DNA from: CAVSRC01 sp963781775
Lineage (GTDB): Bacteria; Pseudomonadota; Alphaproteobacteria; Rhizobiales; Kaistiaceae
Length of the DNA: 64,000 nucleotides
Assembly: GCA_963781775.1 (NCBI GenBank)
Contig: CAWAHE010000003.1
Span: forward strand, 124,001-188,000
Direction of reading: 5' to 3'
A model generated the notes under the pieces. It was not told the origin of the DNA, made no database searches, and saw only the letters and a program-made list of their open reading frames with translations. A program made the translations under genes and the position numbers. Each line of letters begins with the position of its first letter. The first letter of the stretch is position 1. Positions 8,709-17,548 of this stretch are shown here, in pieces.

Positions 8709-10034
8709 ATGAACGCGCCCCTGCGCATTGGTCTTGCGGGACTGGGAACTGTCGGCACGTCGCTCGTGCGCATGCTGGAGCGCCACGGCAACGACCTTGC
8801 GGTGCGCACCGGCCGGCCGCTTTCGATTTCCGGCGTGTCGGCGCGCACCCGCCGCAAGGACCGCGGCATCGACATGTCGGCCTTTGCCTGGTTCGACGAC
8901 CCGGTGGCGCTGGCGCGCGATCCCGGCAACGACCTTTTCGTGGAGCTGATCGGCGGCGCCGACGGCGTCGCCCGCGCCTCGGTCGAGGCGGCGATCGGCG
9001 CCGGCAAACATGTCGTCACCGCCAACAAGGCGCTGTTGTCGGCGCACGGACTGGAGCTTGCCCGCGCGGCCGAGGACGCCGGTGTCAGCATTAATTTCGA
9101 AGCGGCCGCCGCCGGCGGCATTCCGATCATCAAAACGCTGCGCGAGTCGCTGGCCGGCAATACGGTCAACCGCATCTACGGAATTCTCAACGGCACCTGC
9201 AACTACATCCTGTCCCGCATGGAACAGGATCACCTGTCCTTCGCCGATTGTCTCAAAGCCGCGCAGCATCTGGGCTACGCCGAGGCTGATCCGACGTTCG
9301 ACATCGAGGGGCAGGATGCGGCACACAAGCTTTCCTTGCTGACCGCGATCGCTTTCGGCACGGAGATCGACGCGGAGTCGATCTATGTCGAGGGGATCTC
9401 GTCGATCACAGCCGCCGACATCGAGGCCGCGGACGAGCTCGGCTATCGCATCAAGCTGCTCGGCGTCGCCAGCCGCACTGACAGCGGCATCGAACAGCGC
9501 GTCCATCCGACGATGGTGCCCAAGGCATCGGCCATCGCCCGCATCGACGGCGTCACCAACGCCGTCGCGGTGGAGGCAGATTTCGTCGGCCAGTTGGTGC
9601 TCTCCGGCGCCGGGGCGGGCGGCGACGCCACCGCGTCATCGGTGATGAGCGACATCGCGGACATCGCCCGCGGCGACCGCATGGGCACCTTCGGCCGGCC
9701 GGCCTCCAGCCTCGAACCGTACCGGCGCGCCGGTATTCGTCTGCACGAGGGCGGCTACTACATCCGCCTGTCGGTCTATGACCGGCCGGGCGCCTTCGCG
9801 GCCATCGCCGGCCGCATGGCGGCGGGCGGCATTTCGCTTGAGTCGATTGTGCAGCGGCATCGCGCCGCCCGCGCCACCGCGCCTGGCCATCCCGTGCCGG
9901 AAGCCCCGGCGCCGGTCATTCTGATCACGTACGAAACCACGGAATCCGCCATTCGTCAGGCGCTCGACGGTATCAAGGCCGATGGTCATATTGTTGGCGA
10001 CCCTCAGATGATACGGATAGAGCCGTTCGCCTGA
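8709..10034 (+). CDS. hom: homoserine dehydrogenase
   Basis: A 441-residue enzyme that reduces aspartate semialdehyde to homoserine in the threonine and methionine pathway. The N-terminal Rossmann motif is G-L-A-G-L-G-T-V-G-T-S-L. The catalytic domain shows G-T-C-N-Y-I-L-S-R-M and the A-D-P-T-F-D-I-E-G-Q-D-A-A-H-K-L motif with the catalytic Asp and Lys. Residues ~350-440 form an ACT domain (S-V-Y-D-R-P-G-A-F-A-A-I-A), which normally allows feedback control by threonine. The gene lies between the aminotransferase gene and glpX on the same strand, an order common in Hyphomicrobiales. Confidence 0.97.
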   Translation: MNAPLRIGLAGLGTVGTSLVRMLERHGNDLAVRTGRPLSISGVSARTRRKDRGIDMSAFAWFDDPVALARDPGNDLFVELIGGADGVARASVEAAIGAGKHVVTANKALLSAHGLELARAAEDAGVSINFEAAAAGGIPIIKTLRESLAGNTVNRIYGILNGTCNYILSRMEQDHLSFADCLKAAQHLGYAEADPTFDIEGQDAAHKLSLLTAIAFGTEIDAESIYVEGISSITAADIEAADELGYRIKLLGVASRTDSGIEQRVHPTMVPKASAIARIDGVTNAVAVEADFVGQLVLSGAGAGGDATASSVMSDIADIARGDRMGTFGRPASSLEPYRRAGIRLHEGGYYIRLSVYDRPGAFAAIAGRMAAGGISLESIVQRHRAARATAPGHPVPEAPAPVILITYETTESAIRQALDGIKADGHIVGDPQMIRIEPFA

Positions 10035-10068
10035 GGCGGCGACCATGCGGCGCGCGCGGAGGCCAGTG

Positions 10069-11082
10069 ATGAACCAGGAAGTCCGCTTTTCAAAGGGCGG
10101 TCCGGCGCTCGACCGCATCCTGACGCTCGAACTGGTGAGAGTCACCGAGCGCGCCGCGGTGGCGGCGGCACGGCTGCGCGGGCGCGGCGACGAAATGGCT
10201 GCTGACCAGGCGGCCGTCGATGCCATGCGTCGCGAGCTCAACCAGTTGCCGATCCACGGCACAGTGGTGATCGGCGAGGGTGAGCGCGACGAGGCGCCGA
10301 TGCTGTTCATCGGCGAGGAGGTCGGCACCAAGCGCGGTCCGCGGGTGGACATCGCTCTCGACCCACTCGAGGGCACGACGATCGCCGCCAAGAACCTGCC
10401 CAACGCGATCGCCACCATTGCCATCGCCGAGGAAGGCAGCCTGCTGAACGCGCCCGACGTGTACATGGACAAGATCGCCATCGGCCCGGGTTACCCGGCC
10501 GGCATCGTCGATCTCGACCGGCCGGCGCGCGAGAACATCCTCGCGATCGCGGCCGCGAAGGGCGTGCCGGTGAGCGAGGTCACCGCCTGCGTCCTCGACC
10601 GGCCGCGGCACGCCCGCCTGGTCGAGGAAATCCGCGCTACCGGCGCCGCCATCCGCCTGATCGGTGACGGCGACGTCGCCGGCATCATCCATGTGACCGA
10701 GCCGGAGCAGACCGGCATCGACATCTATCTCGGCATCGGCGGCGCGCCTGAGGGCGTGCTCGCCGCCGCGGCGCTGCGTTGCATCGGCGGTCAGATGCAG
10801 GGCCGGCTGGTCATCAACTCGGACGAACAGCGCGACCGTGCACGGCGCATGGGCGTCACCGATATCAACCGGAAGTTCGACATGTCGGAGATGGCGCGCG
10901 GCGACGTATTGTTCGCTGCGACCGGCGTCACCGACGGCAACCTTCTATCCGGCGTCCGCTTCGGCAAGCGGGCGATCTCGACGCATACCGTCGTCATGCG
11001 ATCGTCGTCGGGCACCGTGCGCTGGATCAAGGCCGATCATCAGGACCTCGACAAGTTCGACAACGAGAAGGGGCCGGAATAG
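10069..11082 (+). CDS. glpX: class II fructose-1,6-bisphosphatase
   Basis: A 337-residue GlpX-type phosphatase that removes the 1-phosphate from fructose 1,6-bisphosphate in gluconeogenesis (and may act on sedoheptulose bisphosphate). Metal and substrate motifs are clear: G-E-G-E-R-D-E-A-P-M-L and D-P-L-E-G-T-T, then D-K-I-A-I-G-P-G-Y and the G-G-A-P-E-G-V-L-A-A-A-A-L signature. The start at 10069 is chosen because GGAGG stands 6 nt upstream; an in-frame ATG at 10045 has no comparable site. It follows hom by 34 bases and is probably cotranscribed with it. Confidence 0.96.
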   Translation: MNQEVRFSKGGPALDRILTLELVRVTERAAVAAARLRGRGDEMAADQAAVDAMRRELNQLPIHGTVVIGEGERDEAPMLFIGEEVGTKRGPRVDIALDPLEGTTIAAKNLPNAIATIAIAEEGSLLNAPDVYMDKIAIGPGYPAGIVDLDRPARENILAIAAAKGVPVSEVTACVLDRPRHARLVEEIRATGAAIRLIGDGDVAGIIHVTEPEQTGIDIYLGIGGAPEGVLAAAALRCIGGQMQGRLVINSDEQRDRARRMGVTDINRKFDMSEMARGDVLFAATGVTDGNLLSGVRFGKRAISTHTVVMRSSSGTVRWIKADHQDLDKFDNEKGPE

Positions 11083-11130
11083 CGCCCCGGCGGGTCGCCG
11101 CCAAAAGAAGAAACACAAAGGGAGGATGCG

Positions 11131-12363
11131 ATGTCGGGAACGGAACGCGCCGGGCTTGCGCTGACGCGGCTGGAGAAGATCGGCCGCCAACATCAGCGCG
11201 ACTACGTCGATCGTGGCCTAGTGCCGGGCACGCTGACCCAGGTCTGGCGCAAGGGCGAACTGGCCTACAGCGGCACGACCGGTTCCATGGACATGGAGCG
11301 GTCCAAGCCGATGCGGGACGACACGATTTTCCGCATTTATTCGATGACAAAGCCGATTACGGCCGTCGCCGTGATGATGCTGGTCGAGGACGGCCTGCTC
11401 AGCCTGTCCGATGCGGTCGAGGACTGGGTTCCGTCATGGAAGGGCATGCGCGTCCATGTCAGTGGCGCTCTCGGCAAATTCAACACCGTGCCGGTCAAGC
11501 GGCCGGTCAGGGTGATCGACCTTGCCACCCACACCGCGGGCCTGACCTACGGCTCGGGCGAGCGCGGGCAGGTGGAGGCCGCCTATCGCGAGCTTGGCGT
11601 TGCCGCCAAGACGACCGAGGGCGGGCTCGAGGCCATGATGGAGCAACTCGGGGGCCTGCCGCTGACCTTCTCGCCCGGCGACGCCTGGAACTATTCGGTC
11701 GGCATCGACGTGATGGGTTATCTGGTCCAGAAGGTCTCCGGCCAGTCCTTCGGCGATTTCCTGCGGCGACGGATTTTCGAACCTCTCGGCATGACCGACA
11801 CCGCGTTCTGGTGTCCGCCTGAGAAACTCGACCGCTTCGCCTCCTGCTACGAGGCCGCTGCGGACGGGTCGCTCAAGTTGCAGGACGACGCGCAGAAGGG
11901 CACCTACGTAAAGCCGCCGAATCTCGAATCCGGCGGCGGCGGGCTCGTGTCGACGGCGGCCGACTACATGCGGTTCTGCCGCATGATGCTGAACGGCGGC
12001 TCGCTGGACGGCGTGCAGATTCTCAGCCCGAAATCGGTGGCGATGTTCAGCGTCAACTACCTGCCTGGCGGGCGCGGCATGGTTGACATGACGACGTTCA
12101 GCTTCGGTGCGCCCGAGGGTTATGCCGGCTACGGCTACTCGCTCGCCTGCGCGGTCAATATCGATCCGTCGAAGACGCTGCTGCCGTGTTCCGTTGGCGA
12201 GTTCTTCTGGAGCGGCGCCGCCTCGACCTATTTCTGGATCGACCCGGTCGAAGACCTCGCGGTGGTCTTCATGACGCAGGTGATGCAGCAGCCGTCGCGC
12301 TTCGCCATGCGCCGGCAGCTTCGCCAGATCGTCTACGGGGCGATGACGGAATCGTTTGCCTGA
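11131..12363 (+). CDS. serine hydrolase of the beta-lactamase family (class C-like esterase)
   Basis: A 410-residue protein of the beta-lactamase/transpeptidase-like serine hydrolase family (EstB type). The nucleophile motif S-x-x-K is S71-M-T-K74 and the second motif Y-x-x is Tyr188 in N-Y-S-V-G. No signal peptide is present, which argues against a periplasmic beta-lactamase and for a cytoplasmic esterase. A GGGAGG site stands 5 nt before the ATG. Its natural substrate is unknown. It sits between glpX and an amidase, both on the same strand, and the amidase gene starts within about 10 bases of its stop. Confidence 0.88.
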   Translation: MSGTERAGLALTRLEKIGRQHQRDYVDRGLVPGTLTQVWRKGELAYSGTTGSMDMERSKPMRDDTIFRIYSMTKPITAVAVMMLVEDGLLSLSDAVEDWVPSWKGMRVHVSGALGKFNTVPVKRPVRVIDLATHTAGLTYGSGERGQVEAAYRELGVAAKTTEGGLEAMMEQLGGLPLTFSPGDAWNYSVGIDVMGYLVQKVSGQSFGDFLRRRIFEPLGMTDTAFWCPPEKLDRFASCYEAAADGSLKLQDDAQKGTYVKPPNLESGGGGLVSTAADYMRFCRMMLNGGSLDGVQILSPKSVAMFSVNYLPGGRGMVDMTTFSFGAPEGYAGYGYSLACAVNIDPSKTLLPCSVGEFFWSGAASTYFWIDPVEDLAVVFMTQVMQQPSRFAMRRQLRQIVYGAMTESFA

Positions 12364-12373
12364 GCGCCGTATC

Positions 12374-13867
12374 GTGAGCGAGCCTTGTGATCTCGGCGCC
12401 GTCGAGGCGCGTGAGCTTATCGGCAGGCGCGAATTGTCGCCGGTCGAATTGCTGGAAAGCTGCATCGCCCGCATCGAGGCGGTCGATCACGCGGTCAATG
12501 CCGTGGTTGCCCGGGACGACGAGGGCGCGCGCGCCACAGCCCGCGAGGCCGAAGCAGCCGTCATGAAAGGCGACCCGCTGCCGGCCCTTCACGGCCTGCC
12601 CGTCGGCATCAAGGACCTCGACGCAGTCGCGGGCCTGCGAACCACATGGGGCAGCCCCTTGTTTGCGGACCATGTGCCGGCGCGGGATGGCCTGATGGTA
12701 TCGAATGTCCGCGCCGCCGGTGCAGTCATCCTCTGCAAGACCAACACGCCCGAATGGGGCGCAGGGGCGAACACGCGGAACGCTGTCTATGGCGCTACGG
12801 GCAATCCGTTCGACCCGACCCGGTCGGCGGCTGGCTCCTCGGGAGGATCGGCGGTGGCGCTGGCGACAGGCATGGTGCCGCTCGCGACCGGCAGCGACAC
12901 CGGTGGATCGCTGCGCAACCCGGCTGCGTTCTGCGGCATCGTCGGTTTCCGGCCGTCTCCGGGCATCGTGCCCAGCGACGAACGCTTGCTTGGCTGGTCG
13001 GGACTCGGCGTTCAGGGGCCGATGGCGCGCTCCGTCCCCGACCTCTGCCTCCTGTTTGGCGCGATGATTGGCGACGACGCGCGCGATCCGCTGGCCGCCA
13101 CGGTTCACGGGCGGCGGATCCACGAAGCCGGGCACGTTTACCCGCCCCAGCGCGTCGACCTTCGCGACGTAAGGGCGGCCTTTACCCCGGATTTCGGCTT
13201 CGCGCCGGTTGAGCGGCAGGTCGTGGCCGCCTTCGACGAGAAGACGGCGCTGTTGCAGTCTCTTTTTGGGGATGCGGCCGAGGCCACGCCCGACTGTTCA
13301 GGAGCCGACGAGGCTTTCGCCATCTTGCGGGCGACCGGCTTCCTCGCCAGTCATCTCGAGCGGGTGCGCAAGCATCCCGGCAAGGTCGGGCCGAACGTCC
13401 GCGCCAATGTGGAGGAAGGACTGGGCTACACGGCCGCTGACGTCGCCCGCGCCGAGGCGCTGCGTACGCAGTTGTACCGCCGCTGGCAGCGCTTCTTCGC
13501 CGACCACGATGTGCTGATCACACCGTCGATCAGCATCAGCCCGCGGCCGTGGACGGAACTCTACCCGACGCAGATCGATGGCACGCCGACCCGGAGCTAC
13601 TTCCACTGGCTGGCGCTCGCCTATGCGGTCACTCTGGCCGGGCATCCGGCAGTCAGCCTGCCGGTCGGGCTGGACGCCAACGGCATGCCCTTCGGGCTTC
13701 AGATCGTCGGTCCTCGCGGCGGCGACGCCCATGTGCTCGGCGTGGCGGCGGCTCTGGAGGAGGCGCTGGCCGGCGATCCGCGGACCGCCCGGCCGGTGCC
13801 CGACATCGAGAAACTGAAAGCGGCGCCCCCGATCAGCGCCATGCCCGGATTTCTGGGCTTCGACTGA
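12374..13867 (+). CDS. amidase, amidase-signature family
   Basis: A 497-residue amidase-signature enzyme hydrolysing a carboxylic amide. The Ser-cisSer-Lys triad is complete: Lys80 in G-L-P-V-G-I-K-D, cis-Ser155 in G-S-S-G-G-S and nucleophile Ser179 in G-S-D-T-G-G-S. The 75- and 24-residue spacings equal those in fatty acid amide hydrolase. The GTG at 12374 gives a start just after the previous stop; an in-frame TTG at 12356 would overlap the upstream gene by eight bases. Substrate is unknown; no GatB or GatC gene is near, so it is not the tRNA amidotransferase subunit. Probably cotranscribed with the serine hydrolase gene. Confidence 0.92.
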   Translation: MSEPCDLGAVEARELIGRRELSPVELLESCIARIEAVDHAVNAVVARDDEGARATAREAEAAVMKGDPLPALHGLPVGIKDLDAVAGLRTTWGSPLFADHVPARDGLMVSNVRAAGAVILCKTNTPEWGAGANTRNAVYGATGNPFDPTRSAAGSSGGSAVALATGMVPLATGSDTGGSLRNPAAFCGIVGFRPSPGIVPSDERLLGWSGLGVQGPMARSVPDLCLLFGAMIGDDARDPLAATVHGRRIHEAGHVYPPQRVDLRDVRAAFTPDFGFAPVERQVVAAFDEKTALLQSLFGDAAEATPDCSGADEAFAILRATGFLASHLERVRKHPGKVGPNVRANVEEGLGYTAADVARAEALRTQLYRRWQRFFADHDVLITPSISISPRPWTELYPTQIDGTPTRSYFHWLALAYAVTLAGHPAVSLPVGLDANGMPFGLQIVGPRGGDAHVLGVAAALEEALAGDPRTARPVPDIEKLKAAPPISAMPGFLGFD

Positions 13868-13907
13868 ACGTCCGCAGCCGTGTCCGCATGGCGCTATATA
13901 AGGGTCC

Positions 13908-15743
13908 ATGCCTTCTGCGCTCGCCCCAGCAATTCTTTCCCGACCGGCCGCCTCGGCGCACCGCACGTTCCTTGGCGTCGAGCGCTCGCTGACGGGCCGC
14001 CACTGGATCGAGCGGCTGGACGGGACAGGGGCCAACGTGGCCCTGGCGATCGCTCAGCGCCATCAGGTCAACGACATCGTCGCCCGCGTGCTTGCCGGTC
14101 GCGGTGTCGGGGTTGACGACGCGCCGGGCTTTCTGGCGCCGACGCTGAGGACGCTGACCCCCGATCCGTCGGTGTTGACCGACATGGACAAGGCCGCCGG
14201 CCGGATCGCCGACGCGGTCGCCGCCGGCGAGAAGATCGCCATCTTCGGCGACTACGACGTGGACGGCGCATCCTCGGCGGCGCTGCTGGCGCGCTTTCTG
14301 CGTCACCAGGGCGCCGATCCGGCCATCTACATTCCCGACCGCCTGTTCGAGGGCTACGGACCGAATGTCGAGGCGATGCGGACGCTGGCCGCCGGCGGCG
14401 CCCGATTGATCGTCACCGTCGATTGCGGCTCGACCAGTTTCGATGCGCTTGCCGAGGCGGCGAAACTCGGCGTGGACGTGGTCGTGGTCGACCACCACGA
14501 ACTCGGCGCGGAACTGCCGCCGGCGGTCGCGATCGTCAATCCCAACCGCCAGGACGACCTTTCCGGCCTCGGCCATCTCGCCGCCGTCGGCGTCACCTTC
14601 ATGGTGGTGATCGCGGTCAACCGGCTGCTGCGGACGCGGGGCTGGTATGGCGCGGGCCGGGCGGAGCCGGACCTGCTGCAATGGCTCGACCTGGTGGCGC
14701 TGGGCACCGTTTGCGACGTGGTGCCGCTTGTCGGGATCAACCGCGCCTTCGTGTCGAAGGGGCTGATGACGCTCGCGCGCCGGGGCAATCGCGGCATCGC
14801 GGCGCTCGCCGATGTGGCGCGCCTCGGCGGGCCGGTCGCGCCCTATCACCTCGGCTTCCTCATCGGGCCGCGCATCAATGCCGGCGGTCGGATCGGCGAC
14901 GCCTCGCTCGGCGCCCGCCTGCTGACCAGCGACGATCCCGCCGAATGCGGCCAATTGGCCGCGGAACTCGACCGCCTCAACGGTGAGCGGCAGGCGATGG
15001 AAGCCGCCATGCTGGAAGAAGCGATGGCGGAGGCCGACGCGGAAATCGGAACGGGGGAGGGGCCGGCCGTTCTCGTGACGGGCAGTCCGCGCTGGCATGC
15101 CGGCGTCGTCGGCCTGATCGCTTCCCGCCTGAAGGACCGCTACCAGCGGCCGGCGATCGCCATCGCCTTCACGCCGAACGGCATCGGCACCGGCTCCGGC
15201 CGTTCGATCGTCGGCATCGATCTCGGACTCGCCGTCCGCACGGCCGTCGAGCGCGGCATTCTCCTCAAGGGGGGCGGTCACGCGATGGCGGCCGGCCTGA
15301 CGGTGGAACAGGCGCGGCTCGGCGACCTGCGGGCCTTTCTGGTCGAAACGCTCGCCGAACGCGTATGGGCGACCACGGAGAGCCACGGCCTCGCGATCGA
15401 TGCGGCGCTGAGCGCGCGTGGAGCGACCACCGATCTCATCGAGGCCGTCGACAAGGCAGGCCCGTTCGGCGCCGGCCACCCGGAGCCGGTCTATGTCTTC
15501 CCGTCGCACCAGATCAGGTACGCCGACACCGTTGGCAGCGGTCATATCCGGCTGACGCTTGCTTCCGCCGATGGCGCGAGCATCAAGGCAATAGCGTTTC
15601 GCGGCGCAGGCTCGCCGCTCGGCGAGGCGCTACTAGCGGCCCGCGGCCGCAATCTCCATTTCGCGGGATCGCTATCGATCGACCATTACCAAGGCCGCCG
15701 GCTGCCCAGCCTGCGCCTGATCGACGCCGCTACGCCGGCCTAG
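13908..15743 (+). CDS. recJ: single-stranded-DNA-specific exonuclease RecJ
   Basis: A 611-residue 5'-to-3' single-strand exonuclease of the DHH family acting in recombination and mismatch repair. Motifs in order: G-D-Y-D-V-D-G (motif I), V-T-V-D-C-G (II), V-V-D-H-H-E-L-G (III, the DHH), R-I-N-A-G-G-R-I-G, and the DHHA1 motif G-G-G-H-A-M-A-A-G; the C-terminal OB-fold region is present. Length is normal. It follows the amidase gene by 40 bases. Long open frames on the opposite strand here are coding shadows. Confidence 0.97.
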   Translation: MPSALAPAILSRPAASAHRTFLGVERSLTGRHWIERLDGTGANVALAIAQRHQVNDIVARVLAGRGVGVDDAPGFLAPTLRTLTPDPSVLTDMDKAAGRIADAVAAGEKIAIFGDYDVDGASSAALLARFLRHQGADPAIYIPDRLFEGYGPNVEAMRTLAAGGARLIVTVDCGSTSFDALAEAAKLGVDVVVVDHHELGAELPPAVAIVNPNRQDDLSGLGHLAAVGVTFMVVIAVNRLLRTRGWYGAGRAEPDLLQWLDLVALGTVCDVVPLVGINRAFVSKGLMTLARRGNRGIAALADVARLGGPVAPYHLGFLIGPRINAGGRIGDASLGARLLTSDDPAECGQLAAELDRLNGERQAMEAAMLEEAMAEADAEIGTGEGPAVLVTGSPRWHAGVVGLIASRLKDRYQRPAIAIAFTPNGIGTGSGRSIVGIDLGLAVRTAVERGILLKGGGHAMAAGLTVEQARLGDLRAFLVETLAERVWATTESHGLAIDAALSARGATTDLIEAVDKAGPFGAGHPEPVYVFPSHQIRYADTVGSGHIRLTLASADGASIKAIAFRGAGSPLGEALLAARGRNLHFAGSLSIDHYQGRRLPSLRLIDAATPA

Positions 15744-15745
15744 CC

Positions 15746-16126
15746 TCAATTATTCCAGGTTGTCGAGATGTAATCCTTGTCCTCGAGCAGGCGGCGCTCG
15801 AAGAGCATGAAATCATAGTAGCCGCAGCGGCGTGTGCCGGGAAACTCGCGGCAGATGCGCGGACGCGCATGATAGATCGTGCAGTTACGCGTCTCCTTGT
15901 CGAGGAACTGGCACACCGTGCCATAGTGCTCGTCCTTCTGGTGACGGAGGATGCGCGTCTTGCCGTCCTGCGAGGTCTTGGTGAACTTCGTCCGCGCCTT
16001 CTCGGGATCGATGCCGAAGTGTTTGGCGAGGCGTTTGATGTCGAAATCGGTCGCGCCGATCTCGGCGTAAGAGCAGCAGTACGCGGGACACTTCACGCAA
16101 TTGAATAGGGGCTTCGGATCGCTCAT
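15746..16126 (-). CDS. YkgJ-type cysteine-cluster protein
   Basis: A 126-residue protein with the CxxCxxCC-type cysteine cluster of the YkgJ (putative zinc or iron-chelating) family: C-V-K-C-P-A-Y-C-C near residue 11, then V-C-Q-F-L, N-C-T-I-Y, R-I-C-R-E-F-P-G-T-R-R-C-G-Y-Y. The spaced cysteines probably bind a metal or Fe-S cluster. Function is unknown. I take the ATG at 16126, preceded by a CAGG-containing site; an in-frame TTG at 16147 is less likely. It converges on recJ with two bases between stops. Confidence 0.85.
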   Translation of the reverse strand: MSDPKPLFNCVKCPAYCCSYAEIGATDFDIKRLAKHFGIDPEKARTKFTKTSQDGKTRILRHQKDEHYGTVCQFLDKETRNCTIYHARPRICREFPGTRRCGYYDFMLFERRLLEDKDYISTTWNN

Positions 16127-16219
16127 CGAATCAACCTGAGAAAACACAAATGCGTGGCGATGCTTTCACAGGGCATCAACGAACGCCAGTTCGGAACGAT
16201 AGCGGGCATTGACGGCACC

Positions 16220-16256
16220 GGTTGATTGGCGCGCGTTTTCCCGCGATGAATGCCGA
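16220..16256 (+). repeat. 37-nt direct repeat, copy 1 (upstream of the GFA gene)
   Basis: GGTTGATTG (9 nt), an 8-nt variable stretch, then a 20-nt block beginning TTTCCCGCGATG. The same 9-mer, the same 8-nt spacing and the same 20-mer recur at 16721-16757. The copy ends 43 nt before the GFA start codon. TTGATT and GATGAA inside it are 17 nt apart, which would suit a sigma-70 promoter. Confidence 0.7.
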
Positions 16257-16299
16257 ACTGCAGAACGACCCTCCTGAACCGAAACCGTGAGGTCGTGTG

Positions 16300-16695
16300 A
16301 TGATCGAAGGCTCCTGCCTCTGTGGCGCCGTCCACTGGCGGTTCGAGGGCCAGCCCGAGTCCGCCACCGCCTGCAATTGCACGGCGTGTCGGCGATACGG
16401 CGTGTTGTGGGCGTATGGCTACGAGGGCGAGGGGATAACGGTATCCGGCGCCACCCGGGCCTACAGTAGTCAGCCCAAACCCAGCCTAGGCTTCCATTTC
16501 TGCGAGACCTGTGGCTGCGTTGCCTATTGGCGGGCGGTTTCCGTGGGCCAGGATGGCCGTCGCCGCATCGCGGTCAGCCTGCGGCTTGCCGAGCCAGATG
16601 CCGTGGCCGATGTCCCCATTGAGCATTTCGACGGGCTCAACACATTCAAGGACCTTGGGCGCGATGGCCGCTGCGTTCGGGACTACTGGTTCTAG
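16300..16695 (+). CDS. GFA family (CENP-V/GFA domain) protein
   Basis: A 131-residue protein of the glutathione-dependent formaldehyde-activating (GFA) fold. Zinc-binding cysteines are present in the expected pattern: G-S-C-L-C-G-A-V-H-W near the start, C-N-C-T-A-C-R-R at about residue 25 and C-E-T-C-G-C at about 70. Whether it truly acts on S-hydroxymethylglutathione cannot be said, since most members of this fold have no proven role. An ATG at 16300 is preferred to a GTG one codon earlier. It is bracketed by two copies of a 37-nt direct repeat. Confidence 0.9.
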   Translation: MIEGSCLCGAVHWRFEGQPESATACNCTACRRYGVLWAYGYEGEGITVSGATRAYSSQPKPSLGFHFCETCGCVAYWRAVSVGQDGRRRIAVSLRLAEPDAVADVPIEHFDGLNTFKDLGRDGRCVRDYWF

Positions 16696-16720
16696 CCGCG
16701 CCGCCGGTTAGCCCGAGACT

Positions 16721-16757
16721 GGTTGATTGCTGGCCGATTTCCCGCGATGAATGCCGA
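16721..16757 (+). repeat. 37-nt direct repeat, copy 2 (upstream of the acyltransferase-like gene)
   Basis: Second copy of the repeat described at 16220-16256: the 9-nt and 20-nt blocks are identical and only the 8-nt centre differs. It lies exactly 501 nt downstream of copy 1 and ends 50 nt before the next gene's ATG. Confidence 0.7.
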
Positions 16758-16807
16758 GCCGCGGGCGCTGGTCCGCTTCGTATCGGGTAGGGCAGGCTCA
16801 ACAGGCA

Positions 16808-17548
16808 ATGCGCGGACGGTCAATTCCCCTGTCGCCGGTCAGGAAGCTGGTCGTCGATCTGACTCGATTTCATGTTCCGAGCGTGCCTGTGCAGCGGGTC
16901 ATGCATCTGGGACCGGTCGCCGCCGCGCGCGGCGCCCTGGCCGACCGGCCGGTGTGGGCATCGCTTTTCGCCAAGGCCTACGGGCTGGCGGCTCGCGAGA
17001 TCCCCGACCTGCGTCGCGCCTACGTGAAGCTGCCGTGGCCGCAGCTCTACGAGTACGAGCAGAGCACGCTGTCGATGGTCTTCGAGCGGGACTACCACGG
17101 TGAGATGGTGATCCTCACCACGCTGATGCGGGCGCCGGAGAACATGCCGATCAAGGCGTTGAGCGACCTCATGAAGCGGACCAAGGATGCCCCCATCGAG
17201 GACAACCGCGACTTCCGGCGGATGTTCTCGCTGGCGCGCTGGCCGATGCCGCTGCGCCGCCTGATCTGGTGGCTGGGGCTCAACATAGGCCGCCAGCGCG
17301 GCAACTATTTCGGCACCTTCGGCATCACGGTCTATTCCGGCCTCGGCGCGGAGTCGCTGCACCCGATCTCGCCGTTGACGGCCGTCCTGAACTACGGCGT
17401 GATCGACAAGGACGGCACCGTGGCCGTGCGCATCATGTACGACCACCGCGTGCTCGATGGCTCGATGGTGGCGCGTACCCTCGAACGCATCGAGGAAAAA
17501 CTGCTCACCGACGTGGTGGCCGAACTGAAGGCGATGGCACCCGCCTAG
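16808..17548 (+). CDS. 2-oxoacid dehydrogenase acyltransferase-like catalytic domain protein
   Basis: A 246-residue stand-alone protein resembling the catalytic domain of dihydrolipoamide acyltransferases (E2, chloramphenicol acetyltransferase fold). The active-site motif appears as D-H-R-V-L-D-G-S near residue 215, with G-T-F-G-I-T-V-Y-S-G upstream. The lipoyl domain and E1/E3-binding domain of true E2 proteins are absent and no E1 or E3 gene is close, so it is probably not part of a 2-oxoacid dehydrogenase complex; what it acylates is unknown. I chose the ATG at 16808 because residues upstream of it in this frame look non-coding. Its stop overlaps the convergent universal stress gene in a shared CTAG. 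Confidence 0.8.
   Translation: MRGRSIPLSPVRKLVVDLTRFHVPSVPVQRVMHLGPVAAARGALADRPVWASLFAKAYGLAAREIPDLRRAYVKLPWPQLYEYEQSTLSMVFERDYHGEMVILTTLMRAPENMPIKALSDLMKRTKDAPIEDNRDFRRMFSLARWPMPLRRLIWWLGLNIGRQRGNYFGTFGITVYSGLGAESLHPISPLTAVLNYGVIDKDGTVAVRIMYDHRVLDGSMVARTLERIEEKLLTDVVAELKAMAPA

Noticed and set aside
11131..12363. Class C beta-lactamase
   Set aside because: The S-x-x-K and Y-x-x motifs fit, but no signal peptide is present and there is no ampR-like neighbour; an esterase-type hydrolase is more likely.
13833..15545. 570-codon open frame opposite recJ
   Set aside because: Shadow of a clearly conserved recJ; rich in Arg, Gly, Asp and His with no recognisable domain.
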